Shown here in pieces: positions 8,801 to 16,061 of a stretch of DNA of 64,000 bases. The notes under the pieces were generated by a model. It had not been told where the DNA came from. It saw only the letters and a program-made list of their open reading frames with translations, and searched no databases. Numbering within the stretch: position 1 is the stretch's first letter; each line of letters opens with the position of its first letter. Origin of the DNA: Paenibacillus harenae (lineage in GTDB: Bacteria; Bacillota; Bacilli; Paenibacillales; Paenibacillaceae). The position numbers and the translations under genes are program-made. Location: contig NZ_JAUSST010000002.1 of assembly GCF_030812415.1 (NCBI RefSeq), positions 310,001-374,000 on the forward strand, read 5' to 3'.

Positions 8801-9844
8801 GGGGTGGATTACACGTTAACCGGCAACGAGCTGACCTTGAAGCGAAGCTACTTGGCCGGTTTGGATATCGGAATGGCGAATCTGACCTTCGCCTTTACCG
8901 AGGGTTCCCCGCAAACGCTGGCCGTCGCGGTGCGCGATACGTCAAGAGGCCGTTTCGTCTCCGTGAACGATGCGGATGCGGGCATTGCGTATTCGGGAGC
9001 ATGGCAGCACAGCAGAAACCGGTCATTCGGCGATTACAAGGACGATGTCCATTTCGCCGAAGTTAACGGCGCTTTCTTCGAATATGCGTTCCACGGCACG
9101 GGCATCGAGCTATTGACCGAAATGGATACGTCCCAAGGGGACGTCGACATTTACGTGGACGGCCAATTCCAACAGACGGTCAGCGCGTACCGCGACAGCA
9201 GGGCGGCGCAGGAACCGCTGTACGTCATAGCGGACTTGCCGGATGGCGTCCATACGCTCAAGGCAGTGAAGCAATCCGGCTCGTACATGCTTCTCGATCA
9301 ATTGCGGGTGCAAAAGGCTTCGCGGTTAACGCCGGATAAGGGGGTGTTCGATAAAAATCCTCCGGAGAAGGAAGATGTGGTCGTTGCGCTGGAGGTGGAT
9401 GGAAGCAATCTGATCGGCATCTCGAACGGCCACTATGAATTGAAGCAAGGCAAGGATTACAATCTGTCCGGGAATCAGCTAACCGTGAAGAAGCAGTACT
9501 TGGCAACGCTGCAGGCAGGCACCGCCGCTCTGACGCTTTCATTCAAAGCCGATTACCGGCAGGACGTGCTATACACGGAAACCAACGGAGATTCCTTTGC
9601 GTATTCCTTCATCGGTACGAGCGTGGAGGTAATCGGGCCGAAAGGGCCGCAGCAGGGCAATATCGACATCTATGTGGACGGTGCTTTCGTTCAGACGGTC
9701 AGCGCTTATCATGCCAGCCGGTTGACGGGCCAGAATCTCTTCAGCTCGAATGGCTTGACTGACGGACCGCATACGATCAAAGGGATAAAAGCATCAGGCG
9801 AAGTGATGCTGGTGGATCAGATTAAATACACGGTGGCCGAGTAA
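5885..9844 (+). CDS. Secreted GH27 alpha-galactosidase-like enzyme with four X2/beta-sandwich repeats
   Basis: This secreted glycoside hydrolase has about 1319 residues. The SD AAAGGGG (5869-5875) abuts an ATG at 5876, so the GTG at 5885 (spacing 9) is preferred. A signal peptide ends near AEA-AD. Residues about 37-370 form the GH27 barrel: PYMGWSSF, DAGWNGDMDGYG, the nucleophile Asp203 in LKFDS, likely acid/base Asp262 in RVDWDIE, and GGWNDFDSL. A beta-sandwich follows to about 460. Then come four tandem pairs, each an X2-like Ig module plus a galactose-binding-like module of about 120 residues (DDVHYTEANGD, DIYLDG, HTLKAVKKSG). The fourth pair is internally shortened. Substrate may be alpha-galactoside or beta-L-arabinopyranoside chains; GH27 includes both. 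Confidence 0.9.
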   Translation: MDKSMRKWRLSFLAFVMFAVQLAYVPPAFNEAEAADNGLGQKPYMGWSSFSMQVYSGNNGIISAAQIKAQSDAMHMLLQPYGYEYINIDAGWNGDMDGYGRPIPSTTHYPNGFQEVIDYVHANGQKIGIYGIPGLSPQAYEDDLPIFGAPGCSMRDIAAQPLAQADYWNLGYKIDFSNPCAQSYINSIADLYAEWGIDFLKFDSVTPGSGISDLSLDARDDVAAWSAALAPHGIWLELSWALDINYIDTWKQYANGWRVDWDIECYCGTAGLTSWSSIARLFPKAEQWWPHGEPGGWNDFDSLNVGNGAMDGITQDERKTAMTLWAMSAAPLYIGNDMTKLDSYGLELLTNEEVIAVNQNGRPTRPVSTETEQQVWYANNGDGSFTVALFNLDDAAATVEADWNDIGLSGPASVRDLWSKSDLGTFNDGFSSANLAAHGSRLLKVTPLDGAVSANDDDHGFSFDGAWSTNGGYEETGGKQNLLVSVTDSRVRNSLIEPSSAKFNKKPSAQADISISLTLNGNTLSSVSNGGAALSNGTDYTVSGSTLTIKKEYLTGLPVGETRLSVGFSAGLEQTLSITVSDTTDGVIANLNDDDSAIAYAGSWHRSWNRGLGDYGDDVHFTEANGDYFEYEFTGTGIELITEKHDSQGEIDIYLDGAFQQTVDTYDANRLSQQTVYAVTGLTDGVHTLKAVKKSGIFMLLDKLKVTKPDLILPSEGSFNKKSSLQRDVMTELTPGGPALTGITNAGTPLASGTDYTVSGSEITIKKEYLASEPEGTTRLVFAFSGGETQMLAVTVADTTTQIISLNDNDSAISYNGSWGYSYSRGLGDYNDDVHYTEANGDSFEYEFTGSGIEYVTEKDSSQGEVDIYLDGLFQETVDTYHSSRLTRQTVYSASDLPEGTHTLKAVKKSGNYMLLDELKVTSASQVLQSSISPTTVSFDQQISEQSEPTVTLALNGNLLTEVSNGANVLTEGVDYTLTGNELTLKRSYLAGLDIGMANLTFAFTEGSPQTLAVAVRDTSRGRFVSVNDADAGIAYSGAWQHSRNRSFGDYKDDVHFAEVNGAFFEYAFHGTGIELLTEMDTSQGDVDIYVDGQFQQTVSAYRDSRAAQEPLYVIADLPDGVHTLKAVKQSGSYMLLDQLRVQKASRLTPDKGVFDKNPPEKEDVVVALEVDGSNLIGISNGHYELKQGKDYNLSGNQLTVKKQYLATLQAGTAALTLSFKADYRQDVLYTETNGDSFAYSFIGTSVEVIGPKGPQQGNIDIYVDGAFVQTVSAYHASRLTGQNLFSSNGLTDGPHTIKGIKASGEVMLVDQIKYTVAE

Positions 9845-9858
9845 CACAGCCAACAAAT

Positions 9859-9905
9859 GACGGACCGGTTCTCTCATGGTTTGAAGAGAGCCCGGTTCTT
9901 TCCTT
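9859..9905 (+). terminator. Terminator after GH27 gene
   Basis: An imperfect stem pairs CCGGTTCTCTC with GAGAGCCCGG and is followed by a T-rich tract. It closes the importer/GH27 operon. Confidence 0.6.
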
Positions 9906-10027
9906 ATAGCCAAGTCTACTATGCGAAGTATAAGATAAGAGTTGATAGGCTCCCCGCTGTACATTGACGGTGGGTTTGTATTAACAAAGATGCTTAATAT
10001 AGCTGGAAGGAAGGGGCGAACACCGTT

Positions 10028-10933
10028 ATGAAGTTAGTGGCGATCGAACAAGAAGGGCGATACAGACTCGGGGTAAAGCTGAATGACGGCATCATCGATA
10101 TTTTATCGGCGCTTGAGCACATGCCGGATTCCGCGGTTCCGACGGATGCGATGGATGTCATTGCCGGAGGCGAACAAGCTGTGGCCATTTTGCGCAGTTA
10201 TGCGGAGCGTTTGCTCCAAACGCCAAATTACGGGGCTGCCTTGCTGCTTCGCGAAGATGAGGTGCAATTCGGACCATGTGTACCGGCTCCGAACAAAATC
10301 ATATGCGTTGGCTTGAATTACAGGCAGCATGCGATTGAAACGAATGCAGCCATTCCGCAATTCCCGATTTTGTTCAATAAATTCAACAATACGCTGACGG
10401 GTCACCTGCATGACGTCGTTTTGCCTGAACGAGTGACGAATCAAGTCGATTATGAGGCGGAGCTTGTCATCGTGATCGGTAAAACCGCTAAAAACGTTAG
10501 CAAGGAACAGGCATTGGACTATGTGTTCGGCTACTGCTGCGCGAACGACCTGTCCGCGCGCGATCTTCAAACGAGAACCTCGCAATGGCTGCTTGGCAAA
10601 AGCTGCGACGGTTTCAGCCCGCTTGGCCCCTATTTGGTTACGAAGAATGAGATCGCCGATCCGAACGATTTGGCTATCAAATGCTTCGTTAACGGGGACG
10701 AGCGCCAGTATTCGAATACATCGGACATGATCTTCCCATGCGACGAAATCGTGAGCTACATATCCCAGCACATGACGCTTGTTCCTGGCGATATCATCCT
10801 GACCGGAACTCCCGAAGGCGTCGTACTCGGTTATCCGGCGGATCAGCGCGTGTACTTGAATCCAGGCGATGTCGTGACGATCGAAATAGAAGGTCTGGGG
10901 AAATTAACGAATCGCATGGTTAGCGAGGCATAA
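10028..10933 (+). CDS. Fumarylacetoacetate hydrolase (FAH) family protein
   Basis: This 301-residue FAH-fold enzyme starts at ATG 10028 with GGAAGGGG upstream. The N-terminal 80 residues form the usual cap. The catalytic domain shows NKIICVGLNYRQHA, the metal-binding acids around DYEAEL (near residue 140) and NDLSARDLQ, and the closing stretch PGDIILTGTPEGV. Members use a divalent metal to cleave C-C bonds or hydrate 2-keto acids; examples are 2-hydroxyhepta-2,4-diene-1,7-dioate isomerase, ureidoglycolate lyase and 2,4-diketo-3-deoxy-L-fuconate hydrolase. In this context a diketo-sugar-acid hydrolase is attractive but unproved. It stands alone after a terminator. Confidence 0.88.
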   Translation: MKLVAIEQEGRYRLGVKLNDGIIDILSALEHMPDSAVPTDAMDVIAGGEQAVAILRSYAERLLQTPNYGAALLLREDEVQFGPCVPAPNKIICVGLNYRQHAIETNAAIPQFPILFNKFNNTLTGHLHDVVLPERVTNQVDYEAELVIVIGKTAKNVSKEQALDYVFGYCCANDLSARDLQTRTSQWLLGKSCDGFSPLGPYLVTKNEIADPNDLAIKCFVNGDERQYSNTSDMIFPCDEIVSYISQHMTLVPGDIILTGTPEGVVLGYPADQRVYLNPGDVVTIEIEGLGKLTNRMVSEA

Positions 10934-11039
10934 ATCAACACGCTGAAGGGCTTGAATAGCGGCCGGGTAAGTGTTGGCATATCGGAAAACGCCGTAAGCG
11001 TCTATCTCCGCTTGATTACACGGATTGTCGTAACGAAAC

Positions 11040-11072
11040 AAATACCCCTTATCGATTCGATAAGGGGTATTT
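11040..11072. terminator. Bidirectional terminator between FAH gene and thpR
   Basis: A near-perfect 16-bp inverted repeat has left arm 11040-11055 and right arm 11057-11072. It contains ACCCCTTATCGA and its complement, is flanked by A-rich and T-rich ends, and overlaps the last codons of the minus-strand gene. It serves two convergent genes. Confidence 0.75.
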
Positions 11073-11618
11073 GCCGATTGTTTCATACATTGGCGAGGCG
11101 CGCAGATGGGTGCGCATCAATACGAAATGATCGGCCGTCCATTGCTCCGAGGACCGAAAGCCGGAGAATGGCGCGGCATCCAGACCGCCCTCCCCCGCAA
11201 AGGTTCTGGCAAGCGTAATATGCGGTTTGTAAGGACGATCCTCCGGGACAAAACCGAGCGGGCTTGTTCTCCTCACGACATCCTTATGTAAAGAACCTAG
11301 GCTTGGAAGGTCTCCGTCAACGGATGTCCATAAAATCCGGGGAGCTTTGGGAGGGCCGAACGTTCCGACGGTATTCAATCGAAGACCGAAGGTAGGAAGT
11401 TGAACGTCGGACAAAGCGGTTTTGAGCCTCTCAAGCTTATCCATGGGCGTCTCGCCGAGAAACTGAAGCGTAATGTGGTAATCGGCGGGATGCGTCCATT
11501 TGCGAAACGGAAGCTTTGTTTTATTTTGCTGGGCCCATCGCGTTAGATGATCCTTGATCGCTTCCGGCAATGGCACCGCGACAAATAAACGGACTTGCTC
11601 CGTGTGCGCCTTGTTCAT
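11049..11618 (-). CDS. thpR: RNA 2',3'-cyclic phosphodiesterase (LigT/ThpR)
   Basis: This 189-residue 2H phosphoesterase opens 2',3'-cyclic phosphates on RNA ends. It carries the two diagnostic HxT motifs: His48-Ile-Thr50 in DYHITLQFLG and His133-Ile-Thr135 in PHITLAR. Spacing and length fit the bacterial family. A GTG lies 12 bases upstream in frame, overlapping the SD GAAGGTG; the ATG at 11618 has better spacing and is chosen. The gene is single and convergent with the FAH gene. Confidence 0.92.
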   Translation of the reverse strand: MNKAHTEQVRLFVAVPLPEAIKDHLTRWAQQNKTKLPFRKWTHPADYHITLQFLGETPMDKLERLKTALSDVQLPTFGLRLNTVGTFGPPKAPRILWTSVDGDLPSLGSLHKDVVRRTSPLGFVPEDRPYKPHITLARTFAGEGGLDAAPFSGFRSSEQWTADHFVLMRTHLRASPMYETIGKYPLSNR

Positions 11619-11765
11619 TGCATATTTCACCTTCTCGTCTTTTTCTACGGAAATAGTGTAACCTATTTACCTTTACAAATGCTTTGTGATCCAAATCTTT
11701 CTACTATGGGAGGTAGATGATGAGACATTTCGTAGGATTGAAGGCAAAAAATACTAATTAAAAAC

Positions 11766-11791
11766 AAAGTTAGTGCAGATATCCAACATAG
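11766..11791 (+). repeat. 26-bp dispersed intergenic repeat, single copy
   Basis: This copy opens with AAAGTTA, has TGCA in the middle and ends ATCCAACATAG. The same unit recurs at 18706, 20982, 41715-41851 and 60322-60509. It lies between thpR and the histidine kinase gene, beyond the 3' end of the kinase. Confidence 0.75.
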
Positions 11792-11820
11792 ACTGCCAAC
11801 GACATGCCTATCCACATCTC

Positions 11821-13410
11821 TCATGCCTCTTGCGCTACGGGAAGCGTGAAGGCGAACGTCACGCCTCCAAGCTCGTTGCGCACATCGTAACGGCTGCCGT
11901 GCAGATCGAGAATCTGCTTGACGATGGCTAGCCCGATTCCGGTTCCGCCGCTTTCCCGGACGCGCGCCTTGTCGACGCGGTAGAATTGACTCCAAATAAG
12001 ATGGCGTTGCTCCTCCGGTATAGGTTCTCCCTCATTATGGACGGTAAATCGCCATTCATCGTCGTCCCGAATAACCATGAACGTAACCGTGCCTCCATCC
12101 GAAGCATGCCTTACCGCATTGGACAACAGATTCGTAAGCACTTGCCCGATCCGGAACCGATCCCCCCAAGCGTAGACTTCGCCGTCCCGTTCCTCCGGCA
12201 GCGAAACCTCGATGTTCACGTTTTTTTCCGCTCCCAGCGCATGGGCGCGTTCGGCAGTCTCCTCGATCAGCATGGCAGCGTCGAAAGTGTCCCGATTAAG
12301 CTGGTACTGGCCGGATTCCAGATGGGACAGGTCCAGCATATCGCCGACAATCGCGGACATGCGCCGCGTCTCGTCCAAGATGACTTCCGCGTACCGCGCT
12401 CGCTTCGCGCCGGATCCGATATTGTCCTGCAACCCTTCGGCATAACCTCCGATCAAGCTAAGCGGCGTTTTGAGCTCATGGGAGACGCCGGCTACGAAAT
12501 CCCGGCGCATCCGCTCCAGCGCCTTCTCCCGCTCGATATCTTTGCGCAGCTTATCGTTGGCTTCGTGAAGCTCCGACAGGGCACCTTGCAAATTATCCGC
12601 CAGAAAATCGAACGTCCTCGACAGTTCGCCGATCTCGTCCTTGCGGCGCCAACGGATGCGGGAGGAGAAATCGAGCGAAGCAAGCCTGCCGGCAAGTTCG
12701 TTGAGCGAGCGAAGCGGCTTGGTCAGGATGCCGGCGTACAGGAAAGCGAGGATCGGCACTAGCACGATGGCAACGCCAAACGCATACCAGGAGAAATCGC
12801 GTATGACCTTCGAAGCGCCGATGACCGGCTGCAGCGAGGAGATGGCGAACAGCACGGTCCCTTCGCCGCTTCCGTCCGATTCGACCGGAGCGACCGCAAT
12901 CAGTTGATCGCCGCCGGAGCTCGCCGTGCCTGTACCGTGAGAGCGGTACACGAGCGTTTCGGATTCGTTCATGACCTTATCGAACGCTTGCTGATCGCGC
13001 CGCCATTCCTGAAAGGCGAGCATGAACTTCTGCGACTGCTCATCGAGTCCGGGCGGCAAAAACGAAGGCAGCCCGTTTTGCGGCGAATCGCCGTTTTCAC
13101 GCTGTTTTTCTCTTTGGATCATTATTTTGCCTTTATCCATGGTTACAAGCGAAATCGTGGCAAAGTAATCGCTCTCGAACCGGAAAAAGGTTGAAGGGAA
13201 TCCTTCGTCGCCGCCGGACGATTTTGCCGACTTCGCATACTGGTCGCGGATAAGGTTCATTTCCAGCTTAATGTCCTTCACTTGGCGCCGTTCGTAGAAT
13301 GAAGCGAAGCTTCCCGCGAGTACCGCAAGCAGGACGCCAAGAAGCAGCATGATAACGACGAACGTGACGGCAAACAGACGGAAAGCGACGGAATGGCTTA
13401 ACCGCGTCAA
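11821..13410 (-). CDS. Sensor histidine kinase (HAMP, HisKA, HATPase)
   Basis: This membrane sensor kinase has about 529 residues. Its start is a TTG (13410-13408) overlapping the TGA of the response-regulator gene upstream, with AAGGTGA as SD inside that gene; the frame is open further upstream but overlaps the regulator. Order: membrane segment at about 12-35, extracellular sensor of about 160 residues, second membrane segment (WYAFGVAIVLVPILAFLYAG), HAMP, HisKA with phospho-acceptor His311 in VSHELKTPLS, then HATPase with NLLSNAVRH and GGTGIGLAIV. Translational coupling shows it partners the regulator at 13407. The ligand is unknown. The divergent importer/HlyD operon is the likely target. 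Confidence 0.93.
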   Translation of the reverse strand: MTRLSHSVAFRLFAVTFVVIMLLLGVLLAVLAGSFASFYERRQVKDIKLEMNLIRDQYAKSAKSSGGDEGFPSTFFRFESDYFATISLVTMDKGKIMIQREKQRENGDSPQNGLPSFLPPGLDEQSQKFMLAFQEWRRDQQAFDKVMNESETLVYRSHGTGTASSGGDQLIAVAPVESDGSGEGTVLFAISSLQPVIGASKVIRDFSWYAFGVAIVLVPILAFLYAGILTKPLRSLNELAGRLASLDFSSRIRWRRKDEIGELSRTFDFLADNLQGALSELHEANDKLRKDIEREKALERMRRDFVAGVSHELKTPLSLIGGYAEGLQDNIGSGAKRARYAEVILDETRRMSAIVGDMLDLSHLESGQYQLNRDTFDAAMLIEETAERAHALGAEKNVNIEVSLPEERDGEVYAWGDRFRIGQVLTNLLSNAVRHASDGGTVTFMVIRDDDEWRFTVHNEGEPIPEEQRHLIWSQFYRVDKARVRESGGTGIGLAIVKQILDLHGSRYDVRNELGGVTFAFTLPVAQEA

Positions 13411-14114
13411 GGCGTCACCTTCATCCGGTATCCGGTACCCCGCAGCGTTACAATCCACTCCGCGCGGGCACCGAGCTTCTGCCGAAGCCGCTTCACATGC
13501 GTATCCACGGTGCGCACGTAACCGGCATAATCGTATCCCCATACCGCGTCCAGCAGCATGTCGCGATCGAGCACGCGGTTGCGGTTGCGGACGAAGTGCA
13601 GCAGCAGGTCGAATTCCTTGGACGACAGCGCAAGCGGGACGCCGTCCAGCGACGCTTCCCTTGCAGCCAAATCCAATAGCAGATCTTCTATTTTCAGGTA
13701 TTCGCCAGCGGGTTCGCCGAAGCCGGCATTAACCGCCGAAGCCGATGCCGATTCGGCCCTTTTCAGCAGCGCTTTGATTTTGGCGATCAGCACCTTCGGG
13801 CTGAACGGCTTCGTTATATAATCGTCTGCCCCCAGATCGTAACCGAGCAGCTTGTCGTCTTCCTCTGACTTGGCAGTTAGGAACACGATCGGCACATTCG
13901 ATCTGGCGCGAATGGCCTCGCATACATCGTAGCCGTCGAGTCCCGGCATCAGTATATCGAGAAGAACGAGCTGGGGCCTATGTTCCTCGAACTTGTCCAG
14001 CGCGTGGTCGCCCCGAGCGCATTCGCAATAGTCCAAGCTTTCTTCCTCCAAATAATCGGCGATCAGTTCCCGTATGCGCCGCTCGTCCTCGACTATCAGT
14101 ACTTTTGGTTTCAC
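13407..14114 (-). CDS. OmpR/PhoB-type response regulator
   Basis: This 235-residue regulator has receiver residues 1-120 with acidic pocket Glu9/Asp10, phospho-acceptor Asp53 (LVLLDILMPG) and the conserved Lys in YITKPFSP. A winged-helix DNA-binding domain occupies the C-terminal 100 residues (LSSKEFDLLLHFVRN, RTVDTHVKRLRQKL, LRGTGYRMKV). The GTG start at 14114 follows GGAAGGA by 9 bases; longer upstream reading is open but lacks an SD. The gene overlaps the kinase gene by 4 bp. Direct TGTCAC repeats in the divergent promoter region (14196-14227) look like its own binding sites. Confidence 0.94.
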   Translation of the reverse strand: MKPKVLIVEDERRIRELIADYLEEESLDYCECARGDHALDKFEEHRPQLVLLDILMPGLDGYDVCEAIRARSNVPIVFLTAKSEEDDKLLGYDLGADDYITKPFSPKVLIAKIKALLKRAESASASAVNAGFGEPAGEYLKIEDLLLDLAAREASLDGVPLALSSKEFDLLLHFVRNRNRVLDRDMLLDAVWGYDYAGYVRTVDTHVKRLRQKLGARAEWIVTLRGTGYRMKVTP

Positions 14115-14171
14115 GCTGTTCAGTCCTTCCTTCTTCTTGAGCCCGCCCGCACATTCCTTTTTTACAGCTTT

Positions 14172-14200
14172 ATTGTAAGCGAGCGGCAGCGCCTTTGTCA
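14172..14200 (-). promoter_or_regulatory. Candidate promoter of the two-component genes
   Basis: On the minus strand TGACAA (14200-14195) and TACAAT (14177-14172) are spaced 17 bp. The -35 box overlaps the first of three TGTCAC repeats, which suits activation or autoregulation by the OmpR-type regulator. Confidence 0.5.
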
Positions 14201-14227
14201 CGCCGGGACCTGTCACACGGCTGTCAC
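14196..14227. promoter_or_regulatory. Direct TGTCAC repeats, likely response-regulator operator
   Basis: TGTCAC occurs at 14196, 14211 and 14222. The last two form TGTCACA repeats with an 11-bp period, the spacing known for PhoB/PhoP-type sites. They lie between the regulator gene and the divergent permease operon. Confidence 0.5.
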
Positions 14228-14288
14228 AATGCATGGCTATGATGAAGGGCATGAAGGCGAATGCAAGCCTTGGAAAGGAGGCAATCAT

Positions 14289-15164
14289 CTGATTCGAATC
14301 AGGCAACAATACCGGCGGGACGCGCCTTTCACGCTGCTGTTCCTGGCCCCGAGCCTTGCCGGTTTTCTCTTGTTCTTCATCGTCCCGTTCGGCGCGGTTG
14401 TCTATTACTCGGTGATCGACAATCCCGTTAACGGCAATTTCGTCGGGCTGAGCAATTACGAAGCGTTATGGGACAGCGGTTCGTTCCGCAAAGCGCTCGT
14501 CAACTCCTTGCTGTTCGCGGGCGTCAGCGTACCCTTGCTCTTTGCCGTATCGCTGGGACTGTCGCTGCTGCTTAGAGCGAAGCTGCCCTTCCGCCAATCG
14601 ATGCGGACGATGTTCCTGCTGCCGCTCGTCGTACCCGTCGCTTCCGTGATCCTCGTATGGCAGACGCTGTTCCAATGGAACGGAGCCATTAACGGTCTCT
14701 TCCTGGCTTGGGGAATGAATCCCGTCGATTGGATGAACTCCAATTGGGCGTTTGCCGTCATGCTGGCCGTCTTCGTATGGAAAAACGCAGGCTATAACCT
14801 GATTGTTTTTCTCGCCGGTTTATCCAACATTCCGACGGAGCAGTACGAATCGGCGTCTATGGACGGAGCCGGACCGATCCGAGCATTTATGCACATCACG
14901 TGGCCGGGGCTTGCGCCGACATCCTTTTTTGTCGTCGTGATGAGCATCGTCCAGTCGTTCAAAGTATTCCGCGAAACGTATCTGGTGGCGGGAGCCTACC
15001 CGAACGACTCGATCTATACGCTGCAGCATTTCATGAACAATATGTTTGCCTCGCTGGACTATCCGAAGCTCACGGCTGCTGCCGTTCTGCTGTCGATCGT
15101 CATCGGGGTCACGGTCTACGTGCTGTTCCGGGCGGAAAGACGGTCAAGGGAGGCACTGCAATGA
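14289..15164 (+). CDS. Sugar ABC transporter permease, MalF-type
   Basis: This permease of about 291 residues has six membrane segments. The first is LLFLAPSLAGFLLFFIVPFGAVVYY, and the EAA loop is ESASMDGAGPIRAFMHITWPGL. The start is uncertain. A strong SD AAAGGAGG (14274-14281) points to a CTG at 14289 (spacing 7), or ATT at 14292. An upstream in-frame ATG at 14229 has no SD and overlaps the TGTCAC operator. The gene overlaps the next permease by 4 bp (ATGA). It heads an operon of permease, permease, HlyD-like adaptor and binding protein, divergent from its presumed two-component regulators. Confidence 0.88.
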   Translation: MIRIRQQYRRDAPFTLLFLAPSLAGFLLFFIVPFGAVVYYSVIDNPVNGNFVGLSNYEALWDSGSFRKALVNSLLFAGVSVPLLFAVSLGLSLLLRAKLPFRQSMRTMFLLPLVVPVASVILVWQTLFQWNGAINGLFLAWGMNPVDWMNSNWAFAVMLAVFVWKNAGYNLIVFLAGLSNIPTEQYESASMDGAGPIRAFMHITWPGLAPTSFFVVVMSIVQSFKVFRETYLVAGAYPNDSIYTLQHFMNNMFASLDYPKLTAAAVLLSIVIGVTVYVLFRAERRSREALQ

Positions 15165-16033
15165 CGGACGCCATGCGCAAGTCAATGACGGCCATGAAGC
15201 TCGCTTTTCTAATCCTGATCGCGCTGGCCATGTTATTTCCAGTCGTGCTGACGGTGAGCAATTCGTTTATGTCGGAGGAGGAGATCGGCCGGCATTACGA
15301 TCTTTTGGACGGAGGCGATACCGCCGCCGCCGGAAAGAACGTGATGATCCGCCTCATTCCCGAGACGGTTACGTTATCGCAATTCGGGGAGGTGCTGCTG
15401 AAGCGGCCGAAGTTTTTGCTGCATTTTTGGAATTCGGTGAAGCTTACGCTTCCCATTATCGCCGGGCAGGCGATAATCGGAACGCTTGCCGGCTTCGCTT
15501 TCGCGAAATTGGCTTTCCCCGGAAGGGACAGGCTTTTTTTCGTCTACTTGCTAACGATGCTTATGCCGTTCCAGGTTACGCTCGTGCCGAATTATCTGGT
15601 GGCGGATAAGCTTGGTTTCTTGAACAGCTACGGAGCCATTATTTTGCCCGGTCTATTCGCTTCATTCGGCGTGTTCCTGATGCGGCAGTTCATGGCGAGC
15701 ATTCCGGATGCCTATCTGGAGGCTATTCGAATCGACGGAGCGGGACATTTGCGGGCATTTATCCATATTGCGCTTCCGTTAGCCAAGCCAGGCATCGCGG
15801 CGCTCGTTCTCTTATCGTTCGTCGATAACTGGAACATGGTGGAGCAGCCGATTTTGTTTCTGTCCGAGCCGTTTCGCCAGCCGCTGTCCGTCTATCTGGC
15901 TACGATTGCCGAGGGAGCAAGGGGAGTTGCGTTTGCTGCCTCCGTGCTGTACATGACCCCGATGGTGCTTATTTTCCTCTATGGCGAAGAGCATCTGGTG
16001 GAAGGCATTCAAATGTCGGGCATTAAAGGTTAA
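15161..16033 (+). CDS. Sugar ABC transporter permease, MalG-type
   Basis: This 290-residue permease starts at ATG 15161, with AAGGGAGG 8 bases upstream and a 4-bp overlap with the previous gene. The membrane segment at about 12-35 is followed by a longer than usual extracellular loop (HYDLLDGGDTAAAG) before the second segment. The EAA loop is EAIRIDGAGHLRAFIHIALPL, and the C-terminus GIQMSGIKG is typical of MalG relatives. The inserted loop between the first segments distinguishes it from the other MalG-type permeases in the window. Confidence 0.9.
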   Translation: MTDAMRKSMTAMKLAFLILIALAMLFPVVLTVSNSFMSEEEIGRHYDLLDGGDTAAAGKNVMIRLIPETVTLSQFGEVLLKRPKFLLHFWNSVKLTLPIIAGQAIIGTLAGFAFAKLAFPGRDRLFFVYLLTMLMPFQVTLVPNYLVADKLGFLNSYGAIILPGLFASFGVFLMRQFMASIPDAYLEAIRIDGAGHLRAFIHIALPLAKPGIAALVLLSFVDNWNMVEQPILFLSEPFRQPLSVYLATIAEGARGVAFAASVLYMTPMVLIFLYGEEHLVEGIQMSGIKG

Positions 16034-16061
16034 TCAGGAGAAAGGAGGCATGCAGACGAAT

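Noticed and set aside
13411..13542. Longer N-terminus for the histidine kinase
   Set aside because: This frame overlaps the conserved end of the response-regulator gene; the TTG overlapping the regulator stop has a good SD and gives a normal kinase start.
13980..14288. Longer N-terminus for the permease at 14289
   Set aside because: The extension is antisense to the response-regulator gene and its promoter, has no SD, and does not resemble a permease.
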